Below are positions 1 to 7,652 of a DNA stretch of 64,000 bases, in pieces. Position 1 is the first letter of the stretch. The number at the start of each line of letters is the position of its first letter. A program made the position numbers and the translations under genes. The notes beneath the pieces are model-generated. The model made no database searches, was not told where the DNA came from, and was given only the letters and a program-made list of their open reading frames with translations. The DNA is from Deltaproteobacteria bacterium (GTDB taxonomy: Bacteria; Bdellovibrionota; Bdellovibrionia; Bdellovibrionales; JAMPXM01): NCBI GenBank assembly GCA_017302795.1, contig JAFLCB010000009.1:124001-188000 (forward strand), in the 5' to 3' direction.

Positions 1-1153
1 AGAATCCGATGATCGCCAATCCGACTCCTCCCATTGCAGCCAAGACGAGGGGGTATCCATATTCATTTTCCAGTTCCGGCATGAAGCGAAAGTTCATTCC
101 GTAAACCCCGGCGATAAAATTAAGGGGAAGGAAAACAGTGGAGATCATTGTCAGTGTCTTCATGATCGCGTTCATCTTTTGATTGGTTAGCGAGTGCCAG
201 GTATCGACCAAAACCGCTATCATTTCCATCGACAATGAAAGCGAGTCGGTGACTTGGGTAATGTGTTGAGAAAGGTCTCTCAAGTAAAGCTTCGTATTCT
301 CTTGAAAAACCGATTCCTCGACTTGAACCTTGCTCAGCAAATCTCGGACCGGGTAAATGGTTTTTCGCAACCAAAGTATCTCGCGTTTGATTTGATAAAT
401 CCGGGTCAGGTGAGAGTCTCGAGGGCCTTTAGAAGATGGCGATCGCATCTCATCCTCGAGCACCTCAATTTGTTCAGCTAGATGATCAACGACTTGAAGG
501 TAACCATCTACGACGGCATCAAGAAGTGTGTAGAGCAAGTGGTCGGCACCGCGACTTCTTACTTTTCCAGTTTTGGTTCGAATCCGGTCGCGAATCCGAC
601 CAAAGGTGTCGCCGGGCTTCTCCTGAAAAGTACAAAGAGTTCGACCTTTGAGAACAAGGCTTACGTGCTCCGAAATTAAAGTTCGAGGGGCGGTCGGGCG
701 CGCGGGATCTTCGGGGGCAAGGTAGATCATTTTTAGAGCGAAGAAGAAATACCCGGGATAAGATTCAAACTGCGGGCGCAGGTGGCAGTTCACAAGGTCT
801 TCTGACGTGAGTGCATGTAAACCCAGAAGGTTTCCGACCTGCGACACGAGTGAGACGTCGTGAACACCTTCGACGTCCACCCAGACGACCGAACTTTCGC
901 GCTCTTCGAGAATCCCAGGCAGCTGATCGAGCCCCAAATGAATCCATTCGGTCACCGAATGTTCGGAAAAACGGGCAGCTGTAATAAAAGGAATAAAGCT
1001 TGGCTTGGCCCCCACATGAATCGGTGTTCCGGGGGGAGTGCCGAGCTTTTCTGGATTGATTCGTTCGAAAATTCGCCAAGGCCTGGTCGCTTTGTTGACC
1101 GACTTCAAAGTTGCCAATCGAATTTTCGACCTAGAGTTGGATGACTTTCCCAT
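1..1153 (-). CDS. corA: CorA-family Mg2+/divalent cation transporter (C-terminus cut by window edge)
   Basis: Seen: an open minus-strand frame from an ATG at 1153 runs off the window at base 1 (384 codons visible). A long cytoplasmic N-terminal domain with charged helices is followed by a hydrophobic segment (about residues 335-355) that ends in the signature YGMN (GMN at residues 352-354), then the first part of a second hydrophobic segment. Known: CorA is a homopentameric channel-like transporter of Mg2+, Co2+ or Ni2+; GMN after TM1 forms the selectivity filter. CorA proteins end shortly after TM2, so only a few residues should be missing. The gene is transcribed divergently from the DUF4123 gene at 1270. 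Family assignment is firm; the exact ion is not readable from the sequence. Confidence 0.93.
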   Translation of the reverse strand, partial: MGKSSNSRSKIRLATLKSVNKATRPWRIFERINPEKLGTPPGTPIHVGAKPSFIPFITAARFSEHSVTEWIHLGLDQLPGILEERESSVVWVDVEGVHDVSLVSQVGNLLGLHALTSEDLVNCHLRPQFESYPGYFFFALKMIYLAPEDPARPTAPRTLISEHVSLVLKGRTLCTFQEKPGDTFGRIRDRIRTKTGKVRSRGADHLLYTLLDAVVDGYLQVVDHLAEQIEVLEDEMRSPSSKGPRDSHLTRIYQIKREILWLRKTIYPVRDLLSKVQVEESVFQENTKLYLRDLSQHITQVTDSLSLSMEMIAVLVDTWHSLTNQKMNAIMKTLTMISTVFLPLNFIAGVYGMNFRFMPELENEYGYPLVLAAMGGVGLAIIGF

Positions 1154-1269
1154 ATTGAGATTGTGACACCGACCAAGAACCGAAGGCACCAGAAATATAT
1201 CTTAAAACTGGCTGTCTCGAATCGAGAACGCCCTTCAGTCGATGGGATGTATACGCCGATAGGACTCTT

Positions 1270-2280
1270 ATGGGTGCACCCGGGCTAAAATCGAATACTG
1301 ATCCTGCAGAGGACCCTCTGTTATACGGCGACGGCCGCAAGTGGGGCGAGTTGATCAGAGAGTCCCGCGAGCGTCTGACCAAATTTGCTATGGCCGGGAA
1401 GCTCTTTGCGCTGGTTGATCCATTTTTCGAAAATTTCGCCTTCGAACCAAATCGAAAACTTGAAATCCGCGACACCGATCCACAGTTTTTCGAGATCATT
1501 GCGTGGGATCGGGTTACTTACGAGCCGCCCAAATTGGTTCAAGTTCCCCTTGAGGGATTGTCGATTTTGTTAGACGGCTTATCAACCGAGCGTTGGGGCG
1601 TGTTCGTGGTTTCTCGGTTTTCCCTCAATGAATTAGCGGATCACCTGCAGCGCTTTGTCATCGCAAAAGGACCGGATCAAAACCCTTACTTCCTACGATT
1701 TCACGATGCGTCGGTTCTCGGCGTTCTGCTTGAAACTTGGAATGCTGATGCAAAGGCGAAGTTCTTTGGTCCGATCGACATGTTTGGCCTTCCAGACCTT
1801 CAGGACATGAGCATTCAATTGGTCGAATCGCCAGTTGGTTCAAGATCAAGAAAATCAGTTCGTCCTGAGGCGTGTCTTTTGGATCTAGGCAATCGCCAAC
1901 TTGAGCAATGTGGTCAAGCGATTGAACGAGATTTGATTAAGGTCATTTACTGGCACCTGAGAAACTACCACGCAAAAGTTGTTCAGCACGTCGACAGGGA
2001 TCTTTTGCAGCATAGAATTGCGGTTTCTATCACCCGAGGTCGCGGCTATGGCTTGCAAACAATTTCCGACCTGGCTGGATTTGCAGCGTTGATGTTTGAG
2101 CTTGCACCTAATTTTGACGAGCATCCGGCTTTTAAAAAGATTCTCTGCGATCAACAGATCCTGCCAGAACTGAAACTGCGCCGCTTATCGCAGACGATTT
2201 CTGAAAAAGACTGGCGGGAGGCGATGAGTCGTTATGACCGTGGATTCTGGCGTGCGCCCCATCTGGTAAAGAAGCCGTAG
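1270..2280 (+). CDS. DUF4123 domain protein (type VI effector chaperone/adaptor-like)
   Basis: Seen: 336 aa, no signal peptide. Residues about 43-180 follow the DUF4123 pattern: FALVDP near the start, a hydrophobic strand pair, a segment RFSLNELADHLQRF, then FLRFHDASVLGVLLETW. The region from about 215 on has the usual helical tail (RARRYG-like RGRGYGLQTISDLAGF, then FDEHPAFKKIL). An AGGA motif lies just upstream of the ATG at 1270. Known: DUF4123 proteins (Tap/TEC) load effectors onto VgrG spikes of type VI secretion systems and are normally next to vgrG or an effector gene. Odd: neighbours are corA and a PHA synthase-like gene, so no cognate effector or VgrG is in view. Family call is good; role is inferred. 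Confidence 0.75.
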   Translation: MGAPGLKSNTDPAEDPLLYGDGRKWGELIRESRERLTKFAMAGKLFALVDPFFENFAFEPNRKLEIRDTDPQFFEIIAWDRVTYEPPKLVQVPLEGLSILLDGLSTERWGVFVVSRFSLNELADHLQRFVIAKGPDQNPYFLRFHDASVLGVLLETWNADAKAKFFGPIDMFGLPDLQDMSIQLVESPVGSRSRKSVRPEACLLDLGNRQLEQCGQAIERDLIKVIYWHLRNYHAKVVQHVDRDLLQHRIAVSITRGRGYGLQTISDLAGFAALMFELAPNFDEHPAFKKILCDQQILPELKLRRLSQTISEKDWREAMSRYDRGFWRAPHLVKKP

Positions 2281-2282
2281 TT

Positions 2283-3497
2283 TTAATTCATAAATTTTAA
2301 AAGTTCCGGCCAAATCTCTTTTCGAGTCCGGCTCGAGAGCACGGCTCCAATGTGTCCGCCCTTTGCTTCGAAAAAACGATGCTCGCAGGCGGGATGAGAG
2401 TTTTTAATGCCCCGAGCTGATTCGATGGGAACGATATGGTCGTCCATTGCGGCCAAAGAAAAAATCGGAAGCTTCAAAGTGGATGTTCTCATCATCGAAT
2501 TTTCTCGGTAAATTGGAATCAAGAGGTCTTGAAAAATTTGACGTGGGAACGATACCGAATCGTTGGACCAAATCTCCATCTGTAGCCATGATTCGCGAAA
2601 CTCTTTTTCACTCAATCGCGATAAGAATTGAATCCAGCGCCGTGGTGTCAGAGTCGGACGTTGCAATTGGAAGCTTGCCTGTAGCGCTGACCACGGAATG
2701 AAGTCGACGCTCTTAGCAAAAAGATGGGGATCCCAGTTGGGCGTTTGAAACCACGTCGTCAATAGCGCGTCGCTTTTTTCCGTATCGATCGGAGTCGTGA
2801 GAAGGACAAGTTTGTCGAAGGCTTTCGGCGCCTGTTCGGCAAACAGCAGAGCCAAATTTCCACCGAGGCAGTGGCCAAGAAGCGTTCGCGGTTGCCGCAC
2901 CTGATCGTTGGTCGCGCTAAATGCATCGAGAATTTTTAGCGCACGAGGGAGTCGCTCTTGAAGCAGCGAATTGAGGCCTAGTTCTTGCTCTCGACGGGTG
3001 GGACTTCCCCAGTCAAAAAGTGCGACTTCAAAACCTGACTTCACCAAATACTGGATCAAACTTCTGCCGCGACCGAGATCCAAAATATAAGGTCGATTGA
3101 TCAGTGAGGGAAAAATAACGACTTGTCCCCGGGGAGGTGTTTCCCAGCTGTCATAAAGCTTAAGCTTCAGCGAGCCTTCGCGGTAGATGACTTTGTGTGG
3201 CGTCGCTTCGAGAAGAAGTAAGCGATGACTTCCCTTGGTTCCAGAGCGTTTAGAGAACGCCTTTTCTGCGGCCTCTAATAGGCGCACCGAACTGGAATCA
3301 CGAAACGGCGACTCTTGGGTTTCATTTTTAATTTTGTTTTTAAAGTGGTTTTTTAACTGCCGCGAAAAAACGCGATTGTTCGCTAGCATATTAATGCCCG
3401 AGGCTGCGACAGCCAGAAGCTCGGGGTTTCTTGCGATTCGATCGAAAGATTTGTCGAGGCGAATCAGCCATTGATTGAGAGCGCTGTTGTTGTTCAC
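2283..3497 (-). CDS. phaC: PHA synthase-like (PhaC class III type) alpha/beta hydrolase
   Basis: Seen: 404 aa with the core of polyhydroxyalkanoate synthases: FPSLINRPYILDL (about 129-141), FDWGSP (161-166), a lipase-like box GHCLGG with Cys210, an Asp in MDDHIVP (352/353) and His382 in KGGHIGAV. Cys-Asp-His is the catalytic triad known for PhaC, which polymerises 3-hydroxyacyl-CoA into storage granules. The length is near that of class III PhaC (about 355 aa plus an extra N-terminal helical stretch); no PhaE or PhaR subunit gene is adjacent. The gene is divergent from a phasin-like gene at 3679, which supports a PHA role. The intergenic region holds an operator-like element at 3546-3569. A non-PHA acyltransferase of the same fold remains possible. 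Confidence 0.8.
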   Translation of the reverse strand: MNNNSALNQWLIRLDKSFDRIARNPELLAVAASGINMLANNRVFSRQLKNHFKNKIKNETQESPFRDSSSVRLLEAAEKAFSKRSGTKGSHRLLLLEATPHKVIYREGSLKLKLYDSWETPPRGQVVIFPSLINRPYILDLGRGRSLIQYLVKSGFEVALFDWGSPTRREQELGLNSLLQERLPRALKILDAFSATNDQVRQPRTLLGHCLGGNLALLFAEQAPKAFDKLVLLTTPIDTEKSDALLTTWFQTPNWDPHLFAKSVDFIPWSALQASFQLQRPTLTPRRWIQFLSRLSEKEFRESWLQMEIWSNDSVSFPRQIFQDLLIPIYRENSMMRTSTLKLPIFSLAAMDDHIVPIESARGIKNSHPACEHRFFEAKGGHIGAVLSSRTRKEIWPELLKFMN

Positions 3498-3545
3498 GGT
3501 GGAAGAATAACCTCAGATTTAGCTAGGGGGCCAGTCAGATCTTCA

Positions 3546-3569
3546 ACTCTATTTAGAGTGTGTGCTCTA
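3546..3569. promoter_or_regulatory. Operator-like element, copy 1 (three alternating half-sites)
   Basis: Seen: the 24 bp begin with ACTCTATTTAGAGT (an inverted repeat ACTCTA/TAGAGT with a TT centre) and end with GCTCTA, so the half-site appears three times in alternating orientation. The same layout at 6070-6093 agrees at 20 of 24 positions. It lies 49 bp upstream of the phaC start and 110 bp upstream of the phasin start. Inference: binding site for a dimeric repressor of TetR type or similar; no regulator gene is adjacent. Confidence 0.55.
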
Positions 3570-3678
3570 AAGATCGGAAAGATGGGCCTGAAATAGTCTT
3601 CTCTTTGCGTTCTTTCGTAGTGAGGCGGAGGATTTTCGAAACGCTTCCAAATTAAACATTTTAAAAAGGCAGGAACAT

Positions 3679-3984
3679 ATGGCGATCACAGACACAGTGA
3701 AAGAAAAAGCGGCGCGCGGAACTTTCTTTGATTTCGGCGGTTATGATTTCAAAGGATTTGAAGCAGCGACTCAGACTTGGAAAGACCTGGTTGGCCAGCA
3801 GATTCGTGCAACGCAAACAATCACAGAACAGACCATGGTTCTTACGAAAAAAGCAGCTGATTACTGGGCGGTTCAAACTACTGAAGCGATGAAGCTTCAG
3901 CAGGAAGCACTGAAGTTCACTTTTGGCATGGCGGACGATATGCGAAAGACCGCTTTTGAAACAGCTGAACGCGCAATGAAGTAG
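3679..3984 (+). CDS. Phasin family protein
   Basis: Seen: 101 aa, mostly amphipathic helix, with Gln/Thr/Ala-rich heptads (FEAATQTWKDLVGQQIRATQ; TTEAMKLQQEALKFTFGMA) and no signal peptide. AGGA lies 5 nt before the ATG at 3679. Known: phasins are small helical proteins that coat polyhydroxyalkanoate granules and often sit beside phaC. Here the gene is divergent from a PhaC-like gene across a 181-bp region with an operator-like element, so the two are likely co-regulated. A good terminator follows at 3993-4031. The phasin call rests on composition, size and context more than on a strict motif. Confidence 0.72.
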   Translation: MAITDTVKEKAARGTFFDFGGYDFKGFEAATQTWKDLVGQQIRATQTITEQTMVLTKKAADYWAVQTTEAMKLQQEALKFTFGMADDMRKTAFETAERAMK

Positions 3985-3992
3985 TTTTCTGG

Positions 3993-4031
3993 CACCCCGA
4001 TCTCGTGCTGAGGCGGGGTGTTTCTCTTTCT
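3993..4031 (+). terminator. Rho-independent terminator after the phasin gene
   Basis: Seen: a 7-bp stem CACCCCG (3993-3999) / CGGGGTG (4014-4020) with a 14-nt loop, directly followed by TTTCTCTTTCT. It begins 9 bp after the phasin stop codon. Confidence 0.75.
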
Positions 4032-4099
4032 GAGACGGTTACATTAAATCTCTGTAATACGACTGAAGTCTAGGTCTAGTGCCTCCGATAAGTTGAGTG

Positions 4100-4780
4100 A
4101 TGGCATACGATATCCCGGATTGGTCAGTTGAAGTCGCACAAAATATCATGGCGAAGGTCAAGCTGAAGGACGTTGAGACTTTTGACCATTGCGTTCGCGT
4201 TTCGAGAATGGCGAAACTTCTTTCAAGGGCCGTCGGCTTAAACGAATTTGATGCCCGAATTGTTGAATACGCTGGTCTCTTTCACGATATCGGCAAAGTC
4301 GGTGTTCCAGACGAAATCCTTCTGAAACCAGCAAAGTTGACCGACGAAGAATATCAAATCATGAAATCTCATCCCGTACTTTCTGTGAAAATCCTAGAGC
4401 CAGTGTCTCATCTCGAGTTCTTCGGGAAAACGCTACCTGGCGTTCGTTATCATCATGAGCGCTTCGATGGGCGAGGATATCCAGATGGCGTGAAAGGCGA
4501 GGATATTCCGTTGGCGAGCCGAATAATTCTCGTGGTCGATACTTTTGATGCGATGACTTGGAGTCGACCTTACCGCCGAGGACTGTCAGCCGAGGTCGCC
4601 TACAAAGAACTTGTGGACTTCGCTGGAAGGCAATTCGATCCGAAGCTCGTGGAAATCTTTAAGTCGGTTCATCCCCGCTGGTCGATGCGTGATTTAAAAG
4701 TTTTCTCTGAGGTCAATAACGGGGTCCTTTCGAAACTGAATCCTAGCCCAGTTGTCCACTCGACCGAGGCTGCGTCCTAA
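4100..4780 (+). CDS. HD-GYP domain phosphodiesterase (c-di-GMP hydrolase type)
   Basis: Seen: 226 aa made of a single HD-GYP domain. The metal-binding HD is in FHDIGK (residues 61-66) and the GYP box is HHERFDGRGYP (118-128), both intact. No receiver or membrane domain is attached. ATG at 4100 is chosen over the overlapping GTG at 4097. Known: HD-GYP proteins hydrolyse the second messenger c-di-GMP (some act on cGAMP). In predatory bacteria c-di-GMP steers gliding and prey entry, so a link with the motility operon at 52.9 kb is conceivable but not shown. Free-standing domains depend on partner proteins or on dimerisation for input. Confidence 0.9.
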   Translation: MAYDIPDWSVEVAQNIMAKVKLKDVETFDHCVRVSRMAKLLSRAVGLNEFDARIVEYAGLFHDIGKVGVPDEILLKPAKLTDEEYQIMKSHPVLSVKILEPVSHLEFFGKTLPGVRYHHERFDGRGYPDGVKGEDIPLASRIILVVDTFDAMTWSRPYRRGLSAEVAYKELVDFAGRQFDPKLVEIFKSVHPRWSMRDLKVFSEVNNGVLSKLNPSPVVHSTEAAS

Positions 4781-4809
4781 GGCGGCGTTCCTAAGCAAGG
4801 GCCGCCTTA
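4778..4809. terminator. Perfect 9-bp stem between convergent genes
   Basis: Seen: TAAGGCGGC (4778-4786) pairs with GCCGCCTTA (4801-4809) around a 14-nt loop; the HD-GYP stop codon forms the foot of the stem. No T-run follows on either strand. A second small hairpin, CTGCTAC/GTAGCAG at 4826-4842, abuts the stop of the convergent hydrolase gene. Probably marks 3' ends of both transcripts. Confidence 0.4.
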
Positions 4810-4842
4810 TGAACCGGAGAGATCGCTGCTACGGAGTAGCAG

Positions 4843-5970
4843 TTACGGTGTGACGATGTACTCAGTACCTGATTGAAGGCTCTCGTCGCCATCAACAATC
4901 GCTTTGATCCATTCCGCGGTAGCGCTTGGCGCCTCGTCCGGTAGCGCGTGAACGACGCCATTGAATTCAGCAAGGCTTCGACGTTCAGCGGCTGGAATCA
5001 TGGACCAGGCCTTCAGTTGATCAACCTTTAATTTCGCTTCCTCAGATCCCGAGACCACCATGTGGACGTTCTTTAACGACTTCACTTCGTTGCGGAGATC
5101 ATAGTCACGAGCCGCACGAACCAGGTGAAATACTGATTTCTTGTAAACGGCTGCATCAATCCCGGGTGGAGTGCGTTGAACTCGAAGGTTCAAGTAATTT
5201 TCGTAGAAGAGATTATAGAAGGAGTCATACCAATAATCAGTCGTTGTGCAAAGCCATGGATTCAGCCAACCGTATGTTAAGCACGGCGCATTTTCCCAGA
5301 AGCGAACCGTGTCCAGATAGCTCCGCAGCGATTGTCCCGCAGAGTCGTAGCGATCCAACGGAATCACGAGGGGAGAAAGCAAAACCAAATCCTTCACGCT
5401 CTTAGGATTGAGCTTTGCAAACGTAGTAGCAACAGCGCCACCATACGAAAGACCGACAATTGTGACTTTTGATTTCACGCCGTGATGTTTTATTACTTGA
5501 GAAACATCGTCAGCGAGAGTTTCAAGTTCAAGGCCATCTTTGAAAAATGCGGGCGACTCATTTTGCTTTAGCAAAAGTAAGCTTTCAGGCTGTGCCGCAA
5601 AACTGAGTCGAATGACCGTAACACCAGATTTGGCTAACTGTTCTGACATCGGATTCCACCGATTAATGTCATAAATGAGACCGTTGAGAAGAACGACAAT
5701 CGGAGCCTTCGCAACATTCGACTTTGCGATCTCGGTGTAAACCGTGCGAGTGACGTTTCCGTCTCCGTCTTTCACGATGATTGCGCTGGGCTTAAAGAGT
5801 GGCGGAGTAGTTCGACCCGTTGATTGAGCCTCTGCGCGGCTGCTGTGCAGAGCGGAAGCGGCTACAAATGCGCTTGCTGCCAAAGCTACAGTCAAAGACA
5901 TAGCGACAAGAAGCTTATTCAGCCGGCTGCTGCGAACGTCACTGACAATGTCACTGAGAATGGTATTCAT
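4843..5970 (-). CDS. Exported alpha/beta hydrolase
   Basis: Seen: 375 aa from the ATG at 5970, which is preceded by GAGGCAG; an in-frame start at 6033 is upstream of any ribosome-binding site. The N-terminus carries a hydrophobic stretch (about 20-42) ending in AEA, a signal peptide or anchor. The nucleophile elbow is GLSYGG (173-178, Ser175), followed by the strand LVLLSPLVIPL. Cysteines in APCLTYGWLNPWLC may form a disulfide in the periplasm. The upstream region holds a second copy of the operator-like element found at phaC, which suggests shared control of lipid or ester metabolism genes. Substrate unknown: lipase, esterase and PHA depolymerase-like activities are all possible. Confidence 0.75.
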   Translation of the reverse strand: MNTILSDIVSDVRSSRLNKLLVAMSLTVALAASAFVAASALHSSRAEAQSTGRTTPPLFKPSAIIVKDGDGNVTRTVYTEIAKSNVAKAPIVVLLNGLIYDINRWNPMSEQLAKSGVTVIRLSFAAQPESLLLLKQNESPAFFKDGLELETLADDVSQVIKHHGVKSKVTIVGLSYGGAVATTFAKLNPKSVKDLVLLSPLVIPLDRYDSAGQSLRSYLDTVRFWENAPCLTYGWLNPWLCTTTDYWYDSFYNLFYENYLNLRVQRTPPGIDAAVYKKSVFHLVRAARDYDLRNEVKSLKNVHMVVSGSEEAKLKVDQLKAWSMIPAAERRSLAEFNGVVHALPDEAPSATAEWIKAIVDGDESLQSGTEYIVTP

Positions 5971-6069
5971 ATCTGCCTCGTTTGAATTTTCGGTGCTTGT
6001 TCTCGTACCTTGGACTTGGCGCCGTTCAAACACGCGAAAGCGCGAGGCGCAAACGAAAACACCTAAGCT

Positions 6070-6093
6070 ACTCTATTTAGAGTAGATACTCTA
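6070..6093. promoter_or_regulatory. Operator-like element, copy 2
   Basis: Seen: begins ACTCTATTTAGAGT and ends ACTCTA, matching the element at 3546-3569 at 20 of 24 positions with identical spacing. The right half, TAGAGTAGATACTCTA, is itself a near-perfect palindrome. It lies 99 bp upstream of the exported hydrolase start and 1 bp beyond the stop codon of the aldo/keto reductase gene. Confidence 0.55.
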
Positions 6094-6094
6094 T

Positions 6095-7585
6095 CTAGCT
6101 CTTATGGCGCTGCATTTTGGTCAGCAGATTCCGGGTTTCTGCTTCCGACAGTGCAGATTTGATGTTGCGAAGATCAGACACGTAATCGGCCTTGCGAAGG
6201 CCAACGAGGACCGAGTGAATTTGAGGAAGGCCAACATAGGCACTCACAACTCGGGCAGAGAGTGATTTCTCGGCATGGATCTGAAGCTTGGGCTCGATTA
6301 AATCGATGTTCTCCACTAAGAGGCGCGCACGAGAATTTGCAAGACATTCGAGATCGGCAGTCACTAGATCAAGAAACTTAGCGATCGCAGTTTCATATTG
6401 AACTCTCCATCCCTGAGCCTCAGCGGGGACGCGTCCGAGCGCGAGACGAATGGAAGGGTAGATGCGAGTCAATGCAAAGTCTCTCCACGAAAGGACGTCG
6501 CTCAATTCGCCTAACGGTTCGCGAAGCTCATGCGCCCACCTAAGACCTTGCGGGGCATCTTTGGGCTTAAATGGGTGATCGCGTTCGAGTTCGATGGCGC
6601 GACCGAGAGCGGCGTGCAGTTCACCCTTGATAAACACAGGATCATGTTCGCGGAATGGCCCCAAGCGCACAACTCGCCCTTCGCGAAGACTATTCAGTGG
6701 TCGATTCGTCAACACACCCAATTCTAATTTTTTAGCAACATCGAGCAGAATTTCGCCTTCTTGTTGCGGAAACAGAGCTGGGTTTGCTTCAAAAAGATTG
6801 AACGGAAACTGCACGACAGCGAAGTGATGTTCATCGCCTCCAGCTGCTAGCTTGGCAGTCTCAAAAAGCTTTTTCAATGGAACATGGGTGGATTGATTTT
6901 CTGGCTCCGGAAAGCCGTTGCTGGACACCCCGTAGTACTTGATGCGGCCGCGCGCGACTTCGCTTTCCAGATGCTTAAAGGCAGCTTGCATGCGGCTTAG
7001 AAAAAGTTTTCGCTCTTCAATGTTGCGGCGAGAAGCTTTGAAGAAAACTTCGGGATTGTGAATCAATAGAACGTCGATGGTATCGACCTTCAGTCTTTCC
7101 AGTGACTGAGTGATCGAATAGGTCAGAAAATCCGGTGAAATAGAGTGCCAAATATCGTTTGGAAGTTCGATAACGTCATTCCAAAGTTCGCCGCGATCTT
7201 TCATCTTTTTTGCTTCGGCATGGATCGCGCCTTGGATGAAGCCTGCTTTTGTCACAATGACAAGTTCGTCGCGCTTGACGCTTCCCTCATTGATCATATC
7301 GAGAAGTGTTTGCCCGATCATTCGTTCACTCGAGCCATCGGTGTAGTTGAAACTCGTGTCGATAAGATTCACGCCCGACAAAATAGCGGTTTTCAGAGAC
7401 TCGCGGTGATCCGGGTCGTGTTCGTGAACGCGGTATCCGCCAAAGCCGATTCTTGAAACTAAGAAACCTGTTCTACCTAGTTTCGCAGGAGGAAGTGAGA
7501 AGTGAGGTTGAGTCGTACTTTTCAGTTTCTCAAAAAAGCGTTTTGTACCAGCGACCGTAGCGGAGGAAAGGGAGGAGTTCGACAT
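6095..7585 (-). CDS. Aldo/keto reductase family protein with C-terminal extension
   Basis: Seen: 496 aa from the ATG at 7585 (a TTG at 7594 is also in frame). The N-terminal 300 residues show the aldo/keto reductase TIM barrel: KLGRTGFLVSRIGFGGYRV, then LIDTSFNYTDGSSER, with the catalytic set Asp, Tyr, Lys (VTKAGF) and His (LLIHNPE). Such enzymes reduce carbonyls with NADPH in the cytoplasm. The protein is about 170 residues longer than typical members (about 320 aa); the extra part after the barrel is helical. Near the end, YVGLPQIHSVLVGLRKADYV is the usual C-terminal cofactor-binding segment (SVLVG-type), so the extra sequence is an insertion before it rather than a tail. Substrate unknown. 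Confidence 0.85.
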   Translation of the reverse strand: MSNSSLSSATVAGTKRFFEKLKSTTQPHFSLPPAKLGRTGFLVSRIGFGGYRVHEHDPDHRESLKTAILSGVNLIDTSFNYTDGSSERMIGQTLLDMINEGSVKRDELVIVTKAGFIQGAIHAEAKKMKDRGELWNDVIELPNDIWHSISPDFLTYSITQSLERLKVDTIDVLLIHNPEVFFKASRRNIEERKLFLSRMQAAFKHLESEVARGRIKYYGVSSNGFPEPENQSTHVPLKKLFETAKLAAGGDEHHFAVVQFPFNLFEANPALFPQQEGEILLDVAKKLELGVLTNRPLNSLREGRVVRLGPFREHDPVFIKGELHAALGRAIELERDHPFKPKDAPQGLRWAHELREPLGELSDVLSWRDFALTRIYPSIRLALGRVPAEAQGWRVQYETAIAKFLDLVTADLECLANSRARLLVENIDLIEPKLQIHAEKSLSARVVSAYVGLPQIHSVLVGLRKADYVSDLRNIKSALSEAETRNLLTKMQRHKS

Positions 7586-7652
7586 CACTTTCAATTTTGA
7601 CCGTAATTCAGCTAGAAATCACCAAGATTGCCGCGAGAGTCCGGTTTAGGTT

